Counted from the stretch's first letter, positions 1-9,767 are shown. The stretch: 50,677 nucleotides of DNA from Desulfuromonadaceae bacterium (GCA_016936455.1 JAFGXV010000038.1:1-50677); one strand, 5' to 3'. Made by a program: numbers and translations. Notes: generated from the sequence alone by a model not told the origin.

Positions 1-100
1 ACTCCTCTTTGCGGGTTCCAGAAGATGATAACTGGGGTGCTGGACAAATCATGTCACCCCTTGGCTGAAGATTAGCGCTAATCAGGAAACAATTTCCACA
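1..100. other. Left-edge non-coding segment with two dyads
   Basis: No gene is supported here. It lies 3' of tsaE. It contains a 14-bp perfect palindrome at 70-83 (core ATTAGCGCTAAT) and an imperfect hairpin at 34-60 with GGGGTG/CACCCC arms and a nested GACA/TGTC pairing. Neither is followed by a T-tract on the minus strand, so a terminator role for the operon end is possible but not shown. Confidence 0.4.
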
Positions 101-577
101 TCAGAACGCCCGAATCGCGGCACACAGCTGCGAATTGTTGCGGATGAAGTCGTCGGAAGCGGAAAAGGAAACCTGCCGCAACATTTCCCCCTGCCAGATC
201 AGTTCAACCAGCAGAGCATTGGCCTCCAGCTGCGCACAGCGCTCGGGCCACTCGACCAGCGCCACGCCCTCACCAAAAAAGTATTCGTCAAAACCAAGCT
301 CCAGCAACTCATCCTCATCGGCAAGCCGGTACAGGTCGAAATGATAAAAAGGCAATCGCCCCTGATAACTGTTCATCAGGGCGTAGGTCGGGCTGGTAAT
401 CGGCCTGTCCTGTGCGACACCCAGGCCATGCGCCAGCCCGGCAGCAAAGCAGGTTTTACCGGCTCCCAGCTCTCCTTTGAGCAGTATCAGGGCTCCGCCG
501 GTGAGATGCTCCCCCAGCCGGCGACCAAGTTCCAACGTTTGCTGTGGAGAATGGCTGAGAAGAGTGTTGAGGATCAC
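101..577 (-). CDS. tsaE: tRNA threonylcarbamoyladenosine biosynthesis ATPase TsaE
   Basis: TsaE is the small P-loop ATPase that works with TsaB, TsaC and TsaD to place t6A at position 37 of ANN-decoding tRNAs. The 158-residue product has the usual family length. A Walker A motif GELGAGKT lies at residues 35-42, followed by the family signatures ITSPTY, HFDLYRL and LVEWPER. The start is GTG at 577, overlapping the stop of the upstream CBS-domain gene as GTGA, which suggests translational coupling. It is the last visible gene of the long minus-strand run that also holds glmM, pdxJ, acpS and the NAD(P)HX repair gene. Pairing of tsaE with an NAD(P)HX repair gene is common in bacteria. Confidence 0.95.
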   Translation of the reverse strand: MILNTLLSHSPQQTLELGRRLGEHLTGGALILLKGELGAGKTCFAAGLAHGLGVAQDRPITSPTYALMNSYQGRLPFYHFDLYRLADEDELLELGFDEYFFGEGVALVEWPERCAQLEANALLVELIWQGEMLRQVSFSASDDFIRNNSQLCAAIRAF

Positions 578-1041
578 TGCAGTTCCAGCGAACGGATAAT
601 ATCCAGCCGGGCAACCACACCAAGAAGCTTGCCCTCCTCAACCACAGGAACCAGGTGGACCTTGTGTTTCACCATCAATGCCGCAACATCGCGCACCGGC
701 ATGTCCGGGGCGCAGGTGACGGCTTTTTTACGGCACAGTTCCCCCACGGTCTCCGCGGTCATACGCTGAACCTGCTCGGCAAACTTTTTCTCACTTTCCA
801 GATACAGCACCCAGTCGAATAGCGACACCACGGTCGGCAAGTGCAGGGGTTGATCGCTTTCCACCAGGTCAGTAGCGGAAACCACGCCGACCAGCAGGCC
901 CTGCGGGCCGACCACGGGCATAGCGCCCACATTATGCTGGATCAACAGGCGGGCAAATTCCTTCAATGAAGTTTCGGGGGTTACCGTATGGACTTCGCGC
1001 GTCATGACATCCTGCGCGCACAACTCTGTTTTCAATTCCAT
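574..1041 (-). CDS. Stand-alone two-CBS-domain protein
   Basis: A 155-residue soluble protein made almost entirely of a tandem CBS pair (Bateman module), roughly residues 8-65 and 95-152. The first repeat begins with the typical DVMTREVHTV pattern and ends GVVSATDL; the second contains the GVVARLDI pattern. CBS pairs usually bind adenine nucleotides (AMP, ATP, SAM, c-di-AMP) and act as sensors. I chose the ATG at 1041 because GAGGAGAA lies 6 bases upstream; an upstream in-frame start at 1086 has no such site and would sit close to the previous gene. It lies 25 bases after the NAD(P)HX repair gene and overlaps tsaE. No catalytic domain is attached, so ligand and partner cannot be named. Being downstream of cdaA in the same run makes c-di-AMP one candidate ligand. 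Confidence 0.85.
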   Translation of the reverse strand: MELKTELCAQDVMTREVHTVTPETSLKEFARLLIQHNVGAMPVVGPQGLLVGVVSATDLVESDQPLHLPTVVSLFDWVLYLESEKKFAEQVQRMTAETVGELCRKKAVTCAPDMPVRDVAALMVKHKVHLVPVVEEGKLLGVVARLDIIRSLELQ

Positions 1042-1066
1042 GATTTTCTCCTCGCACGTCAAACAG

Positions 1067-2614
1067 TTAAGGCTGTAGTTCAGCAATCACCCGGGGAAGG
1101 TTTCGCGTCACCTGTCGCGCCGTGTAGCCAGCCGGCCCAATCGCACGTGCGCACAGATCGGCCGCCCGGCCATGCAGATAGGCACCAAGTGTCGCCGCAT
1201 CAAACAACGACAAGCCCTGGGCAACCAGAGCGGCGATCACGCCGGTGAGCACGTCCCCCATGCCACCGCTGGCCATCCCGGGGTTTCCACTGCTGTTGAT
1301 GCGAACCCTTCCGGACGGCTCCGCAATCACGGTCCGAGCACCCTTGAGAAGAACAACGAGCTGATAGCGCCGCGAAAAATCCAGCGCCACCTGAACACGG
1401 TCCGCCTGAATCTGCTCAACGGTCATCCCCGTCAACCGGGCCATTTCACCCGGATGGGGAGTTACAACGGTTGTCGCAGGTGATCGCGACAGAAGAATCT
1501 CACATTGACCGGCCAACGCATTCAAACCGTCGGCATCGATCACCAGCGGTCCGGAGCAGGCGGACGCAAGTCGAGCGACCAGCTCCCGCACCCCTTCTCC
1601 TTGACCGAGACCGGGCCCCAGCGCCAGGACAGACTTCCCCTGACTCTCGGCGATCAGCTTCTCGACCTGTTCAGAACCTTCTCCCCACTGCTCACCACAG
1701 CTCTCGCTCATCACTTCGGCGATTTGGCCGACAAGCTGGGCCTGTACGGCCGAAGGTGTTACTAGGGTCGTCAGGCCACTGCCAGCAGCCACGCAGGCTT
1801 CGGCGCACATGAGCGCCGCGCCGCCCTTGCCAGAAGAACCGGCAGCAATCAGAGCATGACCACAGTGGCCCTTGTGGCTATCAGCCACCCGCTGCGGCCA
1901 AAGCACCCGCGCTTCCTCCTGTTCAACCAGCGCAAGCTCGTCTTCGACCTGCGCCATCAGCGTCGCGGGCATGCCGATATCAACAATTTCCAACACACCA
2001 CCCCAGTGGCAGGCGGGAGAACTGACCTGCCCGATCTTGGCATAGGCAAAACTGAAGGAGCAGTCGGCCTGAACCGCCTCACCAAGCACCACACCACGGG
2101 TGGCATCAATCCCTGACGGCATGTCGATCGCAGCGACAGGAACGCTCTGGCGATTCATCCAGCGAATCGCCTCAAGATAATGGCCACGCGCCGGCGCGTT
2201 CATGCCATTGCCGAACAGCCCATCCACCAGACAACGGAAGGGAGGCAACGCTTTCAGCACCGCGTCAAGCTCACCACTATCGGTGGCAAAAAAAACAGCA
2301 TGACCGCTGTTGATCAGGATGTCCAGATTGGCCGCCGCATCCCCGGTCAACGCAGAGCGGGCGGCCAGAACCAGCACCTGAACCTGCCAGCCCCAGAGTT
2401 GCAGATGACGCGCCATGACATAGCCATCACCGCCATTATTGCCCTTACCGCACAGGATCAGCAGAGGGCCGGGATAAAGCGAGAAATAGCGTTGATGGAG
2501 CAACTGCGCCGCACCACGGCCGGCATTTTCCATCAGCACGCGACCGATCACACCATAGTTCTCAATCGCCTGACGGTCCATCTCACGCATCTGATCTGCC
2601 GTCACCAACTTCAT
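1067..2614 (-). CDS. nnr: Bifunctional NAD(P)HX epimerase / ADP-dependent NAD(P)HX dehydratase
   Basis: This enzyme repairs hydrated NADH and NADPH. The N-terminal domain epimerises R-NAD(P)HX and the C-terminal domain dehydrates S-NAD(P)HX using ADP. At 515 residues it has the full fused bacterial (YjeF-type) length. The N-terminal half shows GKGNNGGDGYVMARHL near residue 56 and an IDMPSGID signature. The C-terminal half, from about residue 235, is a ribokinase-fold domain with VLALGPGLGQGEGV, VVTPHPGEMARLTG and the glycine-rich GNPGMASGGMGDVLTG that binds nucleotide. The ATG overlaps the acpS stop as ATGA, so the two are likely co-translated. Confidence 0.95.
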   Translation of the reverse strand: MKLVTADQMREMDRQAIENYGVIGRVLMENAGRGAAQLLHQRYFSLYPGPLLILCGKGNNGGDGYVMARHLQLWGWQVQVLVLAARSALTGDAAANLDILINSGHAVFFATDSGELDAVLKALPPFRCLVDGLFGNGMNAPARGHYLEAIRWMNRQSVPVAAIDMPSGIDATRGVVLGEAVQADCSFSFAYAKIGQVSSPACHWGGVLEIVDIGMPATLMAQVEDELALVEQEEARVLWPQRVADSHKGHCGHALIAAGSSGKGGAALMCAEACVAAGSGLTTLVTPSAVQAQLVGQIAEVMSESCGEQWGEGSEQVEKLIAESQGKSVLALGPGLGQGEGVRELVARLASACSGPLVIDADGLNALAGQCEILLSRSPATTVVTPHPGEMARLTGMTVEQIQADRVQVALDFSRRYQLVVLLKGARTVIAEPSGRVRINSSGNPGMASGGMGDVLTGVIAALVAQGLSLFDAATLGAYLHGRAADLCARAIGPAGYTARQVTRNLPRVIAELQP

Positions 2615-2997
2615 CGTTCATCCTCCACAATCACGGTTGCCGTGGCATAGGCCTGCTCATGGCTGTAGGAAAGGTGGCAGCATCTCAACCCCCGCCGCTG
2701 AAAGATCTCTGCGGCCACGCCACACAGGAACAGCGACGGCGCGCCGTTTTCATCGCGGCGGACTTCCATGTCCTGCCAGGTTATGCCATCCCGCAGGCCA
2801 AGGCCCAGCGCTTTCAGGAAAGCCTCCTTGGCGGCAAAGCGCGCGGCCAGATGCTGGGCGGCCTGCTTGCGCGGCAGAGCGTAGGACAACTCGGTCGGAG
2901 TAAACAGCCGCTCTAACACGGCATGTTTCGTCGGCGTCAGAAAAGCCTCAAACCGATCGACCTGGACGATATCGGTTCCGATGCCGGCGACCGCCAT
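2611..2997 (-). CDS. acpS: Holo-[acyl-carrier-protein] synthase
   Basis: AcpS transfers the 4'-phosphopantetheine arm of CoA to a serine of apo-acyl carrier protein, activating fatty-acid synthesis. The 128-residue length is normal for the group I enzyme. The two Mg-binding residues are present: Asp9 in GIGTDIVQVDR and Glu58 in ARFAAKEAFLKALG. It starts one base after the pdxJ stop and overlaps the next gene by four bases. The pdxJ-acpS pair is widely conserved in proteobacteria, which supports both calls. Confidence 0.96.
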   Translation of the reverse strand: MAVAGIGTDIVQVDRFEAFLTPTKHAVLERLFTPTELSYALPRKQAAQHLAARFAAKEAFLKALGLGLRDGITWQDMEVRRDENGAPSLFLCGVAAEIFQRRGLRCCHLSYSHEQAYATATVIVEDER

Positions 2998-2998
2998 T

Positions 2999-3715
2999 CT
3001 AGCCCTGCAGCAGCGCCTTCATCTCACGCACGGCGCGCTCAAGACCAACCAGCACGGCACGGGAAATGATGCTATGGCCGATATTGAACTCCTCAATGCC
3101 TCCCAGAGCCACCACCGCCTGGACATTATGATAATTCAGGCCATGCCCGGCATTAATCCCCAGACCTTTTCCGCGCGCGGCATGAATCGCTTTCTCAATT
3201 TTGGACAGCTCGGCCAACCGGGCACCCGCTGAAGGCGCATTACAATAGCTGCCCGTGTGGATCTCAATGGTATCGGCACCCACCTGGAAAGCATGATCAA
3301 TCTGCTCCATATCTGGATCAACGAACAGACTCACAACAATGCCATTCTGCTGCAGAACCGCAATTTTCTCTTTCAGCGCCACGGCCTGCCCGACCACGTC
3401 CAAGCCACCCTCCGTTGTCAGTTCCTGACGTTTTTCCGGCACCAGTGTCACGGTGTCAGGCTGAATCTGGCAGGCGATTGCGACCATCTCTTCCGTTGCC
3501 GCCATTTCCAGATTAAGGCGGGTCTGCACCGTTTGTCGCAGCAGTTTGACATCCCGATCCTGAATGTGCCGCCGGTCTTCACGCAAATGAACGGTTATCC
3601 CATCGGCACCGGCAAGCTCCGCCAGCACCGCGGCAGCGACCGGATCGGGCTCGCTTACGCCCCGCGCCTGACGCAGGGTGGCCACATGATCAATATTGAC
3701 ACCAAGCAGGTTCAT
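2999..3715 (-). CDS. pdxJ: Pyridoxine 5'-phosphate synthase
   Basis: PdxJ condenses 1-deoxyxylulose 5-phosphate with 3-amino-2-oxopropyl phosphate to form pyridoxine 5'-phosphate, the last ring-closing step of the DXP-dependent vitamin B6 route. The 238-residue TIM-barrel protein starts [19 protein letters not shown] and carries the conserved [13 protein letters not shown] (His43, Arg45, His50), the Glu70 region (LNLEMAAT) and [12 protein letters not shown] with the catalytic late histidine. It begins two bases after glmM ends and is followed at once by acpS. PLP made by this route is needed by TrpB, encoded elsewhere in the window. Confidence 0.97.
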   Translation of the reverse strand: MNLLGVNIDHVATLRQARGVSEPDPVAAAVLAELAGADGITVHLREDRRHIQDRDVKLLRQTVQTRLNLEMAATEEMVAIACQIQPDTVTLVPEKRQELTTEGGLDVVGQAVALKEKIAVLQQNGIVVSLFVDPDMEQIDHAFQVGADTIEIHTGSYCNAPSAGARLAELSKIEKAIHAARGKGLGINAGHGLNYHNVQAVVALGGIEEFNIGHSIISRAVLVGLERAVREMKALLQG

Positions 3716-3717
3716 TT

Positions 3718-5094
3718 TTATTTCTCCTCGCGGGCGCCGCCCAGATATTGGATTACTCCGTCGGCAATCTCGTCGGCCAGGCTCTGAACTTCCTCCTGAG
3801 ACGGTCCTTCCAGCATGATCCGCAGCAGCGGTTCAGTTCCTGAATATCGGATCAGCAACCGGCCGCGATCCGCCAAACGCTCCTCACAGGCCGCAACCAG
3901 CTGCTTGAGCGGCTCGACCTGATTCAACTCTTTTTTCTCGCGCACCCGGACGTTCACCAGAACCTGCGGCAGCGCCGTCATCACCTGAGCCAGTTTGGAA
4001 AGGGGCTGTTTGCTGCGCCGCATAACCGCCAGCACCTGCAGCGCCGAAAGTGTGCCATCTCCAGTCGTATTGGAGTCGAAAAAAACCATGTGCCCCGACT
4101 GCTCACCGCCAAAGTTATAGCCACCACGCAGCATCTCTTCGACGACATAACGATCACCGACCGCCGTCTTCACGACCTTGACGCCGATTTTTTTCATCGC
4201 CAGATCCAGCCCCATGTTGCTCATAACCGTTGTCACCAGGGTATTGTGGGCCAGCTCGCCTCGCTCCGCCAGATCCCGGGCACAAATCGCCATGACATGA
4301 TCGCCGTCAATCTCGCGGCCCAATTCATCAACGAAGATCACCCGATCGGCATCGCCGTCCAGAGCGATCCCGACATCGGCGCGGTATTCCCGCACGGTTT
4401 TGGCCAGTTGCTGAGGGTAAAGTGAGCCGCAGCCCGCATTGATATTGGTGCCGTTGGGAGAAACGCCCAGCGTGATGACCTCCGCCCCGAGTTCCTCGAA
4501 TACCGCCGGCGCGACCTTGTAAGCCGCACCGTTGGCGCAGTCGAGCACGATGCGCATCCCGCGCAGATCCAGCTCCCGCGGAAAGGTATTCTTGAGAAAA
4601 ACAATGTAGCGTCCCGTCGCGTCCTCAATACGGAAAGCGCGACCAACTTCCGCAGCGGTCGGCCGCAGCAGATCCAGCTCCTCGGACGAAATCAGCTGTT
4701 CCATTTTCAGCTCGACCTCATCCGGCAGTTTCAGGCCGTCGGCAGAAAAAAACTTGATGCCATTATCCTGATAGGGATTGTGAGAGGCCGAGATGACAAC
4801 ACCGGCATCGGCACGCATGGAGCTGGTAATAAAGGCAATGCCTGGCGTAGGCAGTGGCCCCACCAGCTGGACGTCAACCCCCATGGAACAGATCCCGGCA
4901 GCCAGGGCATTTTCAATCATATAGCCGGACAGTCGCGTATCCTTGCCGATCACGATCCGCCGCCGTTTGTCCCCTTCCTTGGACAGATAAGCAATCGCCC
5001 GACCAAGGCGCATGGCGGTTTCTGCCGTCATGGGTTCAATATTGGCAACACCCCGTACACCGTCGGTGCCGAAAAATTTTTTCTTTCTAGTCAC
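3718..5094 (-). CDS. glmM: Phosphoglucosamine mutase
   Basis: GlmM interconverts glucosamine 6-phosphate and glucosamine 1-phosphate for UDP-GlcNAc, the precursor of peptidoglycan and lipid A. The 458-residue protein has the four-domain phosphohexomutase layout: FGTDGVRG at the N terminus, the phosphoserine loop ISASHNP (Ser104), the metal loop GDADRV near residue 245, and the phosphate-binding [11 protein letters not shown] near the C terminus. The start is GTG at 5094 with AAGGA upstream, and it overlaps the end of cdaR by eight bases. In other bacteria GlmM binds and inhibits CdaA, so adjacency to cdaA-cdaR fits a regulatory complex. Confidence 0.97.
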   Translation of the reverse strand: MTRKKKFFGTDGVRGVANIEPMTAETAMRLGRAIAYLSKEGDKRRRIVIGKDTRLSGYMIENALAAGICSMGVDVQLVGPLPTPGIAFITSSMRADAGVVISASHNPYQDNGIKFFSADGLKLPDEVELKMEQLISSEELDLLRPTAAEVGRAFRIEDATGRYIVFLKNTFPRELDLRGMRIVLDCANGAAYKVAPAVFEELGAEVITLGVSPNGTNINAGCGSLYPQQLAKTVREYRADVGIALDGDADRVIFVDELGREIDGDHVMAICARDLAERGELAHNTLVTTVMSNMGLDLAMKKIGVKVVKTAVGDRYVVEEMLRGGYNFGGEQSGHMVFFDSNTTGDGTLSALQVLAVMRRSKQPLSKLAQVMTALPQVLVNVRVREKKELNQVEPLKQLVAACEERLADRGRLLIRYSGTEPLLRIMLEGPSQEEVQSLADEIADGVIQYLGGAREEK

Positions 5095-5797
5095 GGATTA
5101 CGTCCTTTATCTCGTCAAGCTGCAATGGCGGGAGAGGCTCCGCCGCCTGCTGGGGATTTGACTTCAGGTAGATTTCAACATCGACGGTCTTTGCATCAAC
5201 CAGCCGGGAGTAGGTTCCCTGATAACTCAGGGGCACAGTGAGGGAGAAATTCTCTCTGACATCGGCCAGATTGACCGCTTCTGTTTCCACTTCAGACACC
5301 ATCGCCATCTCGCTTTCCGCCCCCTCGACCTTAATGCGGTCCGGTGCGGCCAGCACGCGATCCAGTTCAACACCTTCGGCCGGACGCCCCTTCAGCACAA
5401 CCCTCACCGGCAGGTCCTTGCGCCGGACATGCTCCAGTTTGACCTCGACATATGATGGCGACAGCCGCGTCACCTTGAGCGCCCGGGGCAGATTGAGGTG
5501 CTCTTCCAGCCGGCGGAACGTCGTCAACCCGGGCTGGGCCCCGCGCAAATCCACCGACAGAATCAGTCCCGACACCTGAATATTGGACAGCAATGTTCGT
5601 GGCCCGCTGATGCGGACATCCACCAGACTGGGCACTTCATTCGCAACGACAAAACCCGAGGGCAGATTTTTCAGCTCAAGGGGCACCGTATACCCCACTT
5701 CAGCATTCTGCTCGCCCATGACGAACAGCCACAGCATCAAAGCAAACACCAGAGACAGCAGTTTCAGATGCCAGTTATTCAACACAAGTTGCAGCAT
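5087..5797 (-). CDS. cdaR: YbbR-domain regulator of diadenylate cyclase
   Basis: CdaR is a membrane-anchored protein with YbbR repeats that modulates the diadenylate cyclase CdaA. The 236-residue product has one N-terminal transmembrane segment (about residues 11-28, rich in Leu, Phe and Ala) followed by an extracytoplasmic part with two or so YbbR repeats; patterns such as [26 protein letters not shown] and [20 protein letters not shown] mark them. It starts five bases after cdaA ends and overlaps glmM. The cdaA-cdaR-glmM order is the classical c-di-AMP module known from Firmicutes, which makes the assignment firm even though YbbR sequences diverge strongly. Confidence 0.9.
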   Translation of the reverse strand: MLQLVLNNWHLKLLSLVFALMLWLFVMGEQNAEVGYTVPLELKNLPSGFVVANEVPSLVDVRISGPRTLLSNIQVSGLILSVDLRGAQPGLTTFRRLEEHLNLPRALKVTRLSPSYVEVKLEHVRRKDLPVRVVLKGRPAEGVELDRVLAAPDRIKVEGAESEMAMVSEVETEAVNLADVRENFSLTVPLSYQGTYSRLVDAKTVDVEIYLKSNPQQAAEPLPPLQLDEIKDVIRD

Positions 5798-5802
5798 GGT
5801 TG

Positions 5803-6582
5803 CTAACGGACTCCTTTGCCATAATCGAGCAGGCGGGTCAAAATGCGACGCAGCGAGGTGGAATCAAGATCCCGTGTCATGCGACCGCCCACCACAACCG
5901 AAATTTTACCCGTCTCTTCAGACACCACAATCGCAACAGCATCGACCAGTTCGGTCAAGCCGATTGCGGCCCGGTGGCGCGTGCCGAGATTCTTGCTGAT
6001 ATCGGGATTCTGGGACAGTGGCAGAAAGCAGCCGGCCCGCTGCAGACGCCCTTTCTGCAAAATCAGGGCACCATCGTGAATGGGTGAAAAGGGGAGAAAA
6101 ATCGCCGAGATCAGATCGGATGAAACGCGGGCATCGATATCGACCCCGATTTCGAGAAAGTTTTTCAGACCGGTTTCACGCTCGATGACAATCAACGCAC
6201 CGATCTTCTTGTTGGCCAGGCTGACAACCGCAGTCACCAGTTCGTCAATGACCTTGGTTTCCTCCCGGTAAGCGACGTCGGCAAAAAAAGGATTGCGCCC
6301 AACGTGCATCAATGCCCGGCGGATGTCGCTCTGGAAAATAACAACAATAACCAGAACAATGGACGTCAGAAAGTTATCGAGCAGCCATTGCAGGGTATAG
6401 AGTCCGGTCACCTGTGAAACGACGTAGACAACTAGCATCACGGCAAGACCGAGCACCATCTGGACGGCGCGCGTGCCCTTGATGAGCAGAATAATGCGGT
6501 AGATGACAAAGGCGACAAGGCCGATATCCAGGGCGTCGAGCAACCATCTGGAACTTTTCAGAAATGCATCGATCCCGCCCAT
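5803..6582 (-). CDS. cdaA: Diadenylate cyclase CdaA (c-di-AMP synthase)
   Basis: CdaA condenses two ATP into cyclic di-AMP at the inner membrane. The 259-residue protein has three predicted transmembrane helices (about residues 18-34, 38-58 and 68-84) followed by a DAC domain. Both catalytic signatures are intact: DGA at residues 170-172 within PIHDGALIL, and RHR at 202-204 within GTRHRAAIGLTE. GAGG lies five bases before the ATG. The gene sits between folP and cdaR. This indicates that the organism can make c-di-AMP; its receptors are not obvious in the window apart from the speculative CBS-domain protein downstream. Confidence 0.97.
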   Translation of the reverse strand: MGGIDAFLKSSRWLLDALDIGLVAFVIYRIILLIKGTRAVQMVLGLAVMLVVYVVSQVTGLYTLQWLLDNFLTSIVLVIVVIFQSDIRRALMHVGRNPFFADVAYREETKVIDELVTAVVSLANKKIGALIVIERETGLKNFLEIGVDIDARVSSDLISAIFLPFSPIHDGALILQKGRLQRAGCFLPLSQNPDISKNLGTRHRAAIGLTELVDAVAIVVSEETGKISVVVGGRMTRDLDSTSLRRILTRLLDYGKGVR

Positions 6583-6609
6583 GAACGCCTCAGTAAAAGA
6601 AAAAAATCG

Positions 6610-7824
6610 CTAGCCCTGCGTTTCGATCGCCCAGGCCATATCGACGACCTGCCGGGTCGCCGCGACATCATGAACCCGGAAAATCTGTACCCCGCTGGCC
6701 ACCCCCAGAGCCACCGTCGACAGCGAGCCAAACAGCCGCTCATCAGCATGAGGCTGATTCAGGACCTGACCAATAAAACTCTTGCGAGAGGTTCCCAGCA
6801 AAATCGGAACACCGAGCACCGACAGTTCAGGCAGGCGCCGCAGCAACTCAAGGTTACCTGCAACGGATTTACCAAAGCCGATGCCGGGATCGGCACAGAG
6901 CGCTTCCGCCCTGACACCCGCAGCCCTGGCCAGCGCCAGTGACTGAGCCAGAGAGCCGATCACTTCGCCAAGCAGATCTTCGTAAACCGTATTGTGCTGC
7001 ATGACCTCAGGTCGGCCACGGGTATGCATAACAAACAGCCCCGCATCGGCCTTTGCCACCACCGTAGCCATCTGTTCATCAAAAAACAGCCCACTGACAT
7101 CATTGATAAAATGAGCGCCAGCGGCCAGAGCGGCCTCCGCTACGCAGGCTTTAGTGGTATCCACCGAAACCGGGATGCTGAATTCTCGACACAGCGCCTC
7201 AACCACGGGGACCACCCGCGCCACCTCGTCCGCCTCTGACACTGCCGGGGCCCCGGGGCGGGTACTCTCGCCGCCCACATCAATCAGATCGGCCCCCTGC
7301 TTGATGTGGGTCTCCGCGCAGCGCAGGGCCGAAGCCAAACCGGCATGACGACCCCCGTCGTAAAACGAATCCGGTGTCACGTTGAGAATGCCCATCACAC
7401 ACGGCTGCTTCAAAGACAACATCACGCCTCGACCGTGCAGTTGCTGCGGCGGAGACTGAATCTGGTCAAGCACTTTTCGCAGTTGCCGTGCCAATCCGGC
7501 CAAGCCAAATGGCTGACTGGGCAGGCGCTGGCTCAGCGCCTGAAACTGCTTCAGGGTCCCCATCAACAGCACCCCGGTAGCCGCAAGACTGCAGGTGACC
7601 GTCCCGCGGGCTACGGCCGCATCCCCCCCCAGTGTCAGCATCTCCTGCTTCAGGATATTGGCCGCCCCGCAGGGGACATGTTCCAGCAGTATATTCAGCA
7701 GCCGGGTTTTCCCGGCCATACGTTCGATTCCAGCCGGATCAACCCCCAGATCAGACAATAACCGTCGCGCCTGCTCCATACTGTCAAGACGGAGCAGGCG
7801 CGGCTGAATCATCCACTCTGACAA
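6610..7824 (-). CDS. folP: Dihydropteroate synthase with long N-terminal extension
   Basis: FolP joins 6-hydroxymethyl-7,8-dihydropterin diphosphate with p-aminobenzoate to give dihydropteroate. The catalytic TIM barrel occupies about residues 138-404, with MGILNVTPDSFYDGGRH at 144-160, IDVGGESTRPG, SVDTTKA and LGTSRKSF, so all substrate-binding signatures are present. The protein is 404 residues against about 280 for typical FolP; the extra ~135 N-terminal residues are unlike the catalytic domain and of unknown role. The far-upstream start is TTG at 7824, three bases after ftsH; an ATG at 7812 (residue 5) is an alternative. The gene is part of the ftsH-folP-cdaA run. Confidence 0.95.
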   Translation of the reverse strand: MSEWMIQPRLLRLDSMEQARRLLSDLGVDPAGIERMAGKTRLLNILLEHVPCGAANILKQEMLTLGGDAAVARGTVTCSLAATGVLLMGTLKQFQALSQRLPSQPFGLAGLARQLRKVLDQIQSPPQQLHGRGVMLSLKQPCVMGILNVTPDSFYDGGRHAGLASALRCAETHIKQGADLIDVGGESTRPGAPAVSEADEVARVVPVVEALCREFSIPVSVDTTKACVAEAALAAGAHFINDVSGLFFDEQMATVVAKADAGLFVMHTRGRPEVMQHNTVYEDLLGEVIGSLAQSLALARAAGVRAEALCADPGIGFGKSVAGNLELLRRLPELSVLGVPILLGTSRKSFIGQVLNQPHADERLFGSLSTVALGVASGVQIFRVHDVAATRQVVDMAWAIETQG

Positions 7825-7827
7825 AGG

Positions 7828-9654
7828 CTAAACGCCTTCCGTCGCCACCGCATTGTCCACCGGAGGCCCCTCGTCGTGCATCAATCGTTTAATATCTTCA
7901 GCGTCAATCGTCTCTTTTTCCAGCAGTTCCTGTGCCATGCGCTCGAGCAACGCAGCGTTATCCTTCAACAACGCCCGGGTTCTGTCATAACAATCGGTCA
8001 CAATGCGCTGGATTTCAGCATCGATCGCTTCCGCTGTTGCCTCGCTGTAGTTCTTGACGTGCCCCATATCCTTGGCAAGAAAGACCTCGCCTTCCTTCTC
8101 CCCGAACGCCAGCGCCCCGAGCCGATCGCTCATCCCCCATTCGCACACCATTTTACGCGCGATTGTCGTGACACGCTCGATATCATTACTCGCCCCGGTG
8201 GTAATGGTCCCGATACACACTTCTTCAGCCACCCGGCCACCAAGCAAGGCACAGATCGTATTGAGCAGTTCTTCCCTGTTCTGGCTGTATTTTTCCTCGG
8301 TTGGCAAATACATGGTCACACCGAGAGCACGGCCACGCGGGATAATCGACACCTTGTGCACCGGATCACCCCCGGGCGTCTTCAATGCCACCAGGGCGTG
8401 GCCCGCCTCATGATAGGCCGTGACCCGTTTTTCCTTTTCTGTAATCACCAGCGAACGGCGCTCGGCGCCCATCAAGACCTTGTCCTTGGCATTCTCAAGG
8501 TCCTGCATATCCACCAGCTCCTTGTTAGCCCGGGCAGCCAGCAGAGCGGCCTCATTGATCAGGTTAGCCAGATCCGCACCGGAGAAACCGGGCGTTCCTT
8601 TAGCCACCGTCTCCATGTTGACCTCGGACGACATGGGCACCTTGCGGGCGTGGACACTCAGAATCGTTGTCCGGCCCTTGATGTCAGGACGGGGCACCAC
8701 CACCTGGCGGTCAAAACGGCCCGGGCGCAGCAGTGCCGGGTCAAGGACGTCAGGGCGGTTGGTCGCCGCAATCAGAATGACGCCTTCGTTGGACTCGAAA
8801 CCGTCCATTTCTACCAGCAATTGATTGAGCGTCTGTTCGCGCTCGTCGTGACCGCCACCAAGACCGGCACCGCGATGCCGGCCCACCGCATCTATTTCAT
8901 CGATAAAGATAATACAGGGCGCATTCTTCTTGCCTTGGGCAAACAGGTCGCGTACGCGACTGGCACCGACGCCGACAAACATCTCGACAAAATCGGAACC
9001 GGAAATGGTAAAAAATGGCACATCGGCCTCTCCGGCGATGGCGCGGGCGAGCAGGGTCTTGCCGGTCCCCGGTGAACCGACCAGCAGCACGCCTTTGGGA
9101 ATGCGGCCACCCAGCCGGGTAAACTTCTTCGGATCCTTGAGAAAAGCGACGATTTCTTCCAGTTCTTCCTTGGCCTCGTCGACACCGGCGACATCCTTGA
9201 ACGTCACCATTCCCTGCGTATCAGAAAGCAAGCGGGCACGGCTCTTGCCGAAATTCATGGCCTTACCGCCTCCCCCCTGCATCTGACGCATGAAGAAGAT
9301 CCACACGGCAATCAGCAGCAGGATCGGCCCCCAGGACACCAGCATCGTCATCCAGAAACTGCGATCCTCTTCCGGCTTGGCTTCGATCACAACCTGCCGC
9401 TGGCGCAACTGCTGAATCAGTTCCGGGTCAGAGGGCGCAAAAGTCTTGAAGGAGGTGTCGTCGGTGTAGGTACCCTGAATGTTTGAGCCCTGAATAACAA
9501 CTTCTTTCACCCGCCCCTCATCCAGCGCCGAGACGAACGCGGTGTAGCTGATGGACTGTTTCTGCTGTTCCTGCTGTGTCATCATGTTAAACAGCAGAAT
9601 CATCACCAGAAAAATAACAAGCCACAGAGCGATATTTTTATAAAACTGGTTCAC
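7828..9654 (-). CDS. ftsH: ATP-dependent zinc metalloprotease FtsH
   Basis: FtsH is the membrane-anchored AAA+ protease that degrades misfolded membrane proteins and short-lived regulators such as LpxC. The 608-residue product has two transmembrane segments (about residues 8-24 and 106-122) enclosing a short periplasmic domain, then an AAA module with Walker A GSPGTGKT at 193-200, Walker B IIFIDEID at 247-254 and the second region of homology with RPGRFDRQ. The zinc site HEAGH is at 414-418. The start is GTG at 9654, with GGGAGGA six bases upstream. The tilS-ftsH-folP order resembles the conserved arrangement of several phyla. Confidence 0.98.
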   Translation of the reverse strand: MNQFYKNIALWLVIFLVMILLFNMMTQQEQQKQSISYTAFVSALDEGRVKEVVIQGSNIQGTYTDDTSFKTFAPSDPELIQQLRQRQVVIEAKPEEDRSFWMTMLVSWGPILLLIAVWIFFMRQMQGGGGKAMNFGKSRARLLSDTQGMVTFKDVAGVDEAKEELEEIVAFLKDPKKFTRLGGRIPKGVLLVGSPGTGKTLLARAIAGEADVPFFTISGSDFVEMFVGVGASRVRDLFAQGKKNAPCIIFIDEIDAVGRHRGAGLGGGHDEREQTLNQLLVEMDGFESNEGVILIAATNRPDVLDPALLRPGRFDRQVVVPRPDIKGRTTILSVHARKVPMSSEVNMETVAKGTPGFSGADLANLINEAALLAARANKELVDMQDLENAKDKVLMGAERRSLVITEKEKRVTAYHEAGHALVALKTPGGDPVHKVSIIPRGRALGVTMYLPTEEKYSQNREELLNTICALLGGRVAEEVCIGTITTGASNDIERVTTIARKMVCEWGMSDRLGALAFGEKEGEVFLAKDMGHVKNYSEATAEAIDAEIQRIVTDCYDRTRALLKDNAALLERMAQELLEKETIDAEDIKRLMHDEGPPVDNAVATEGV

Positions 9655-9767
9655 TGTTCCTCCCGAAATTCATCTTTTCGTGAAACCACCTCGATGGATC
9701 AACGTTAACCCGAAAAATATTCCCAGTAACCTACCATAGTGACCGGAGTGCCTCAATTACAATTTGC
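9655..9767. other. Intergenic region tilS-ftsH
   Basis: This 113-base spacer holds the ftsH ribosome binding site (GGGAGGA). A weak minus-strand promoter-like pair (TTGTAA, 18 bases, TATGGT) could serve ftsH and the genes behind it, but the match is poor. Confidence 0.25.

Noticed and set aside
7876-9075. Long plus-strand open frame (about 399 codons) opposite ftsH
   Set aside because: It is antisense to a clear ftsH gene, has His/Gln/Arg-rich random composition, no ribosome binding site and no recognisable domain.
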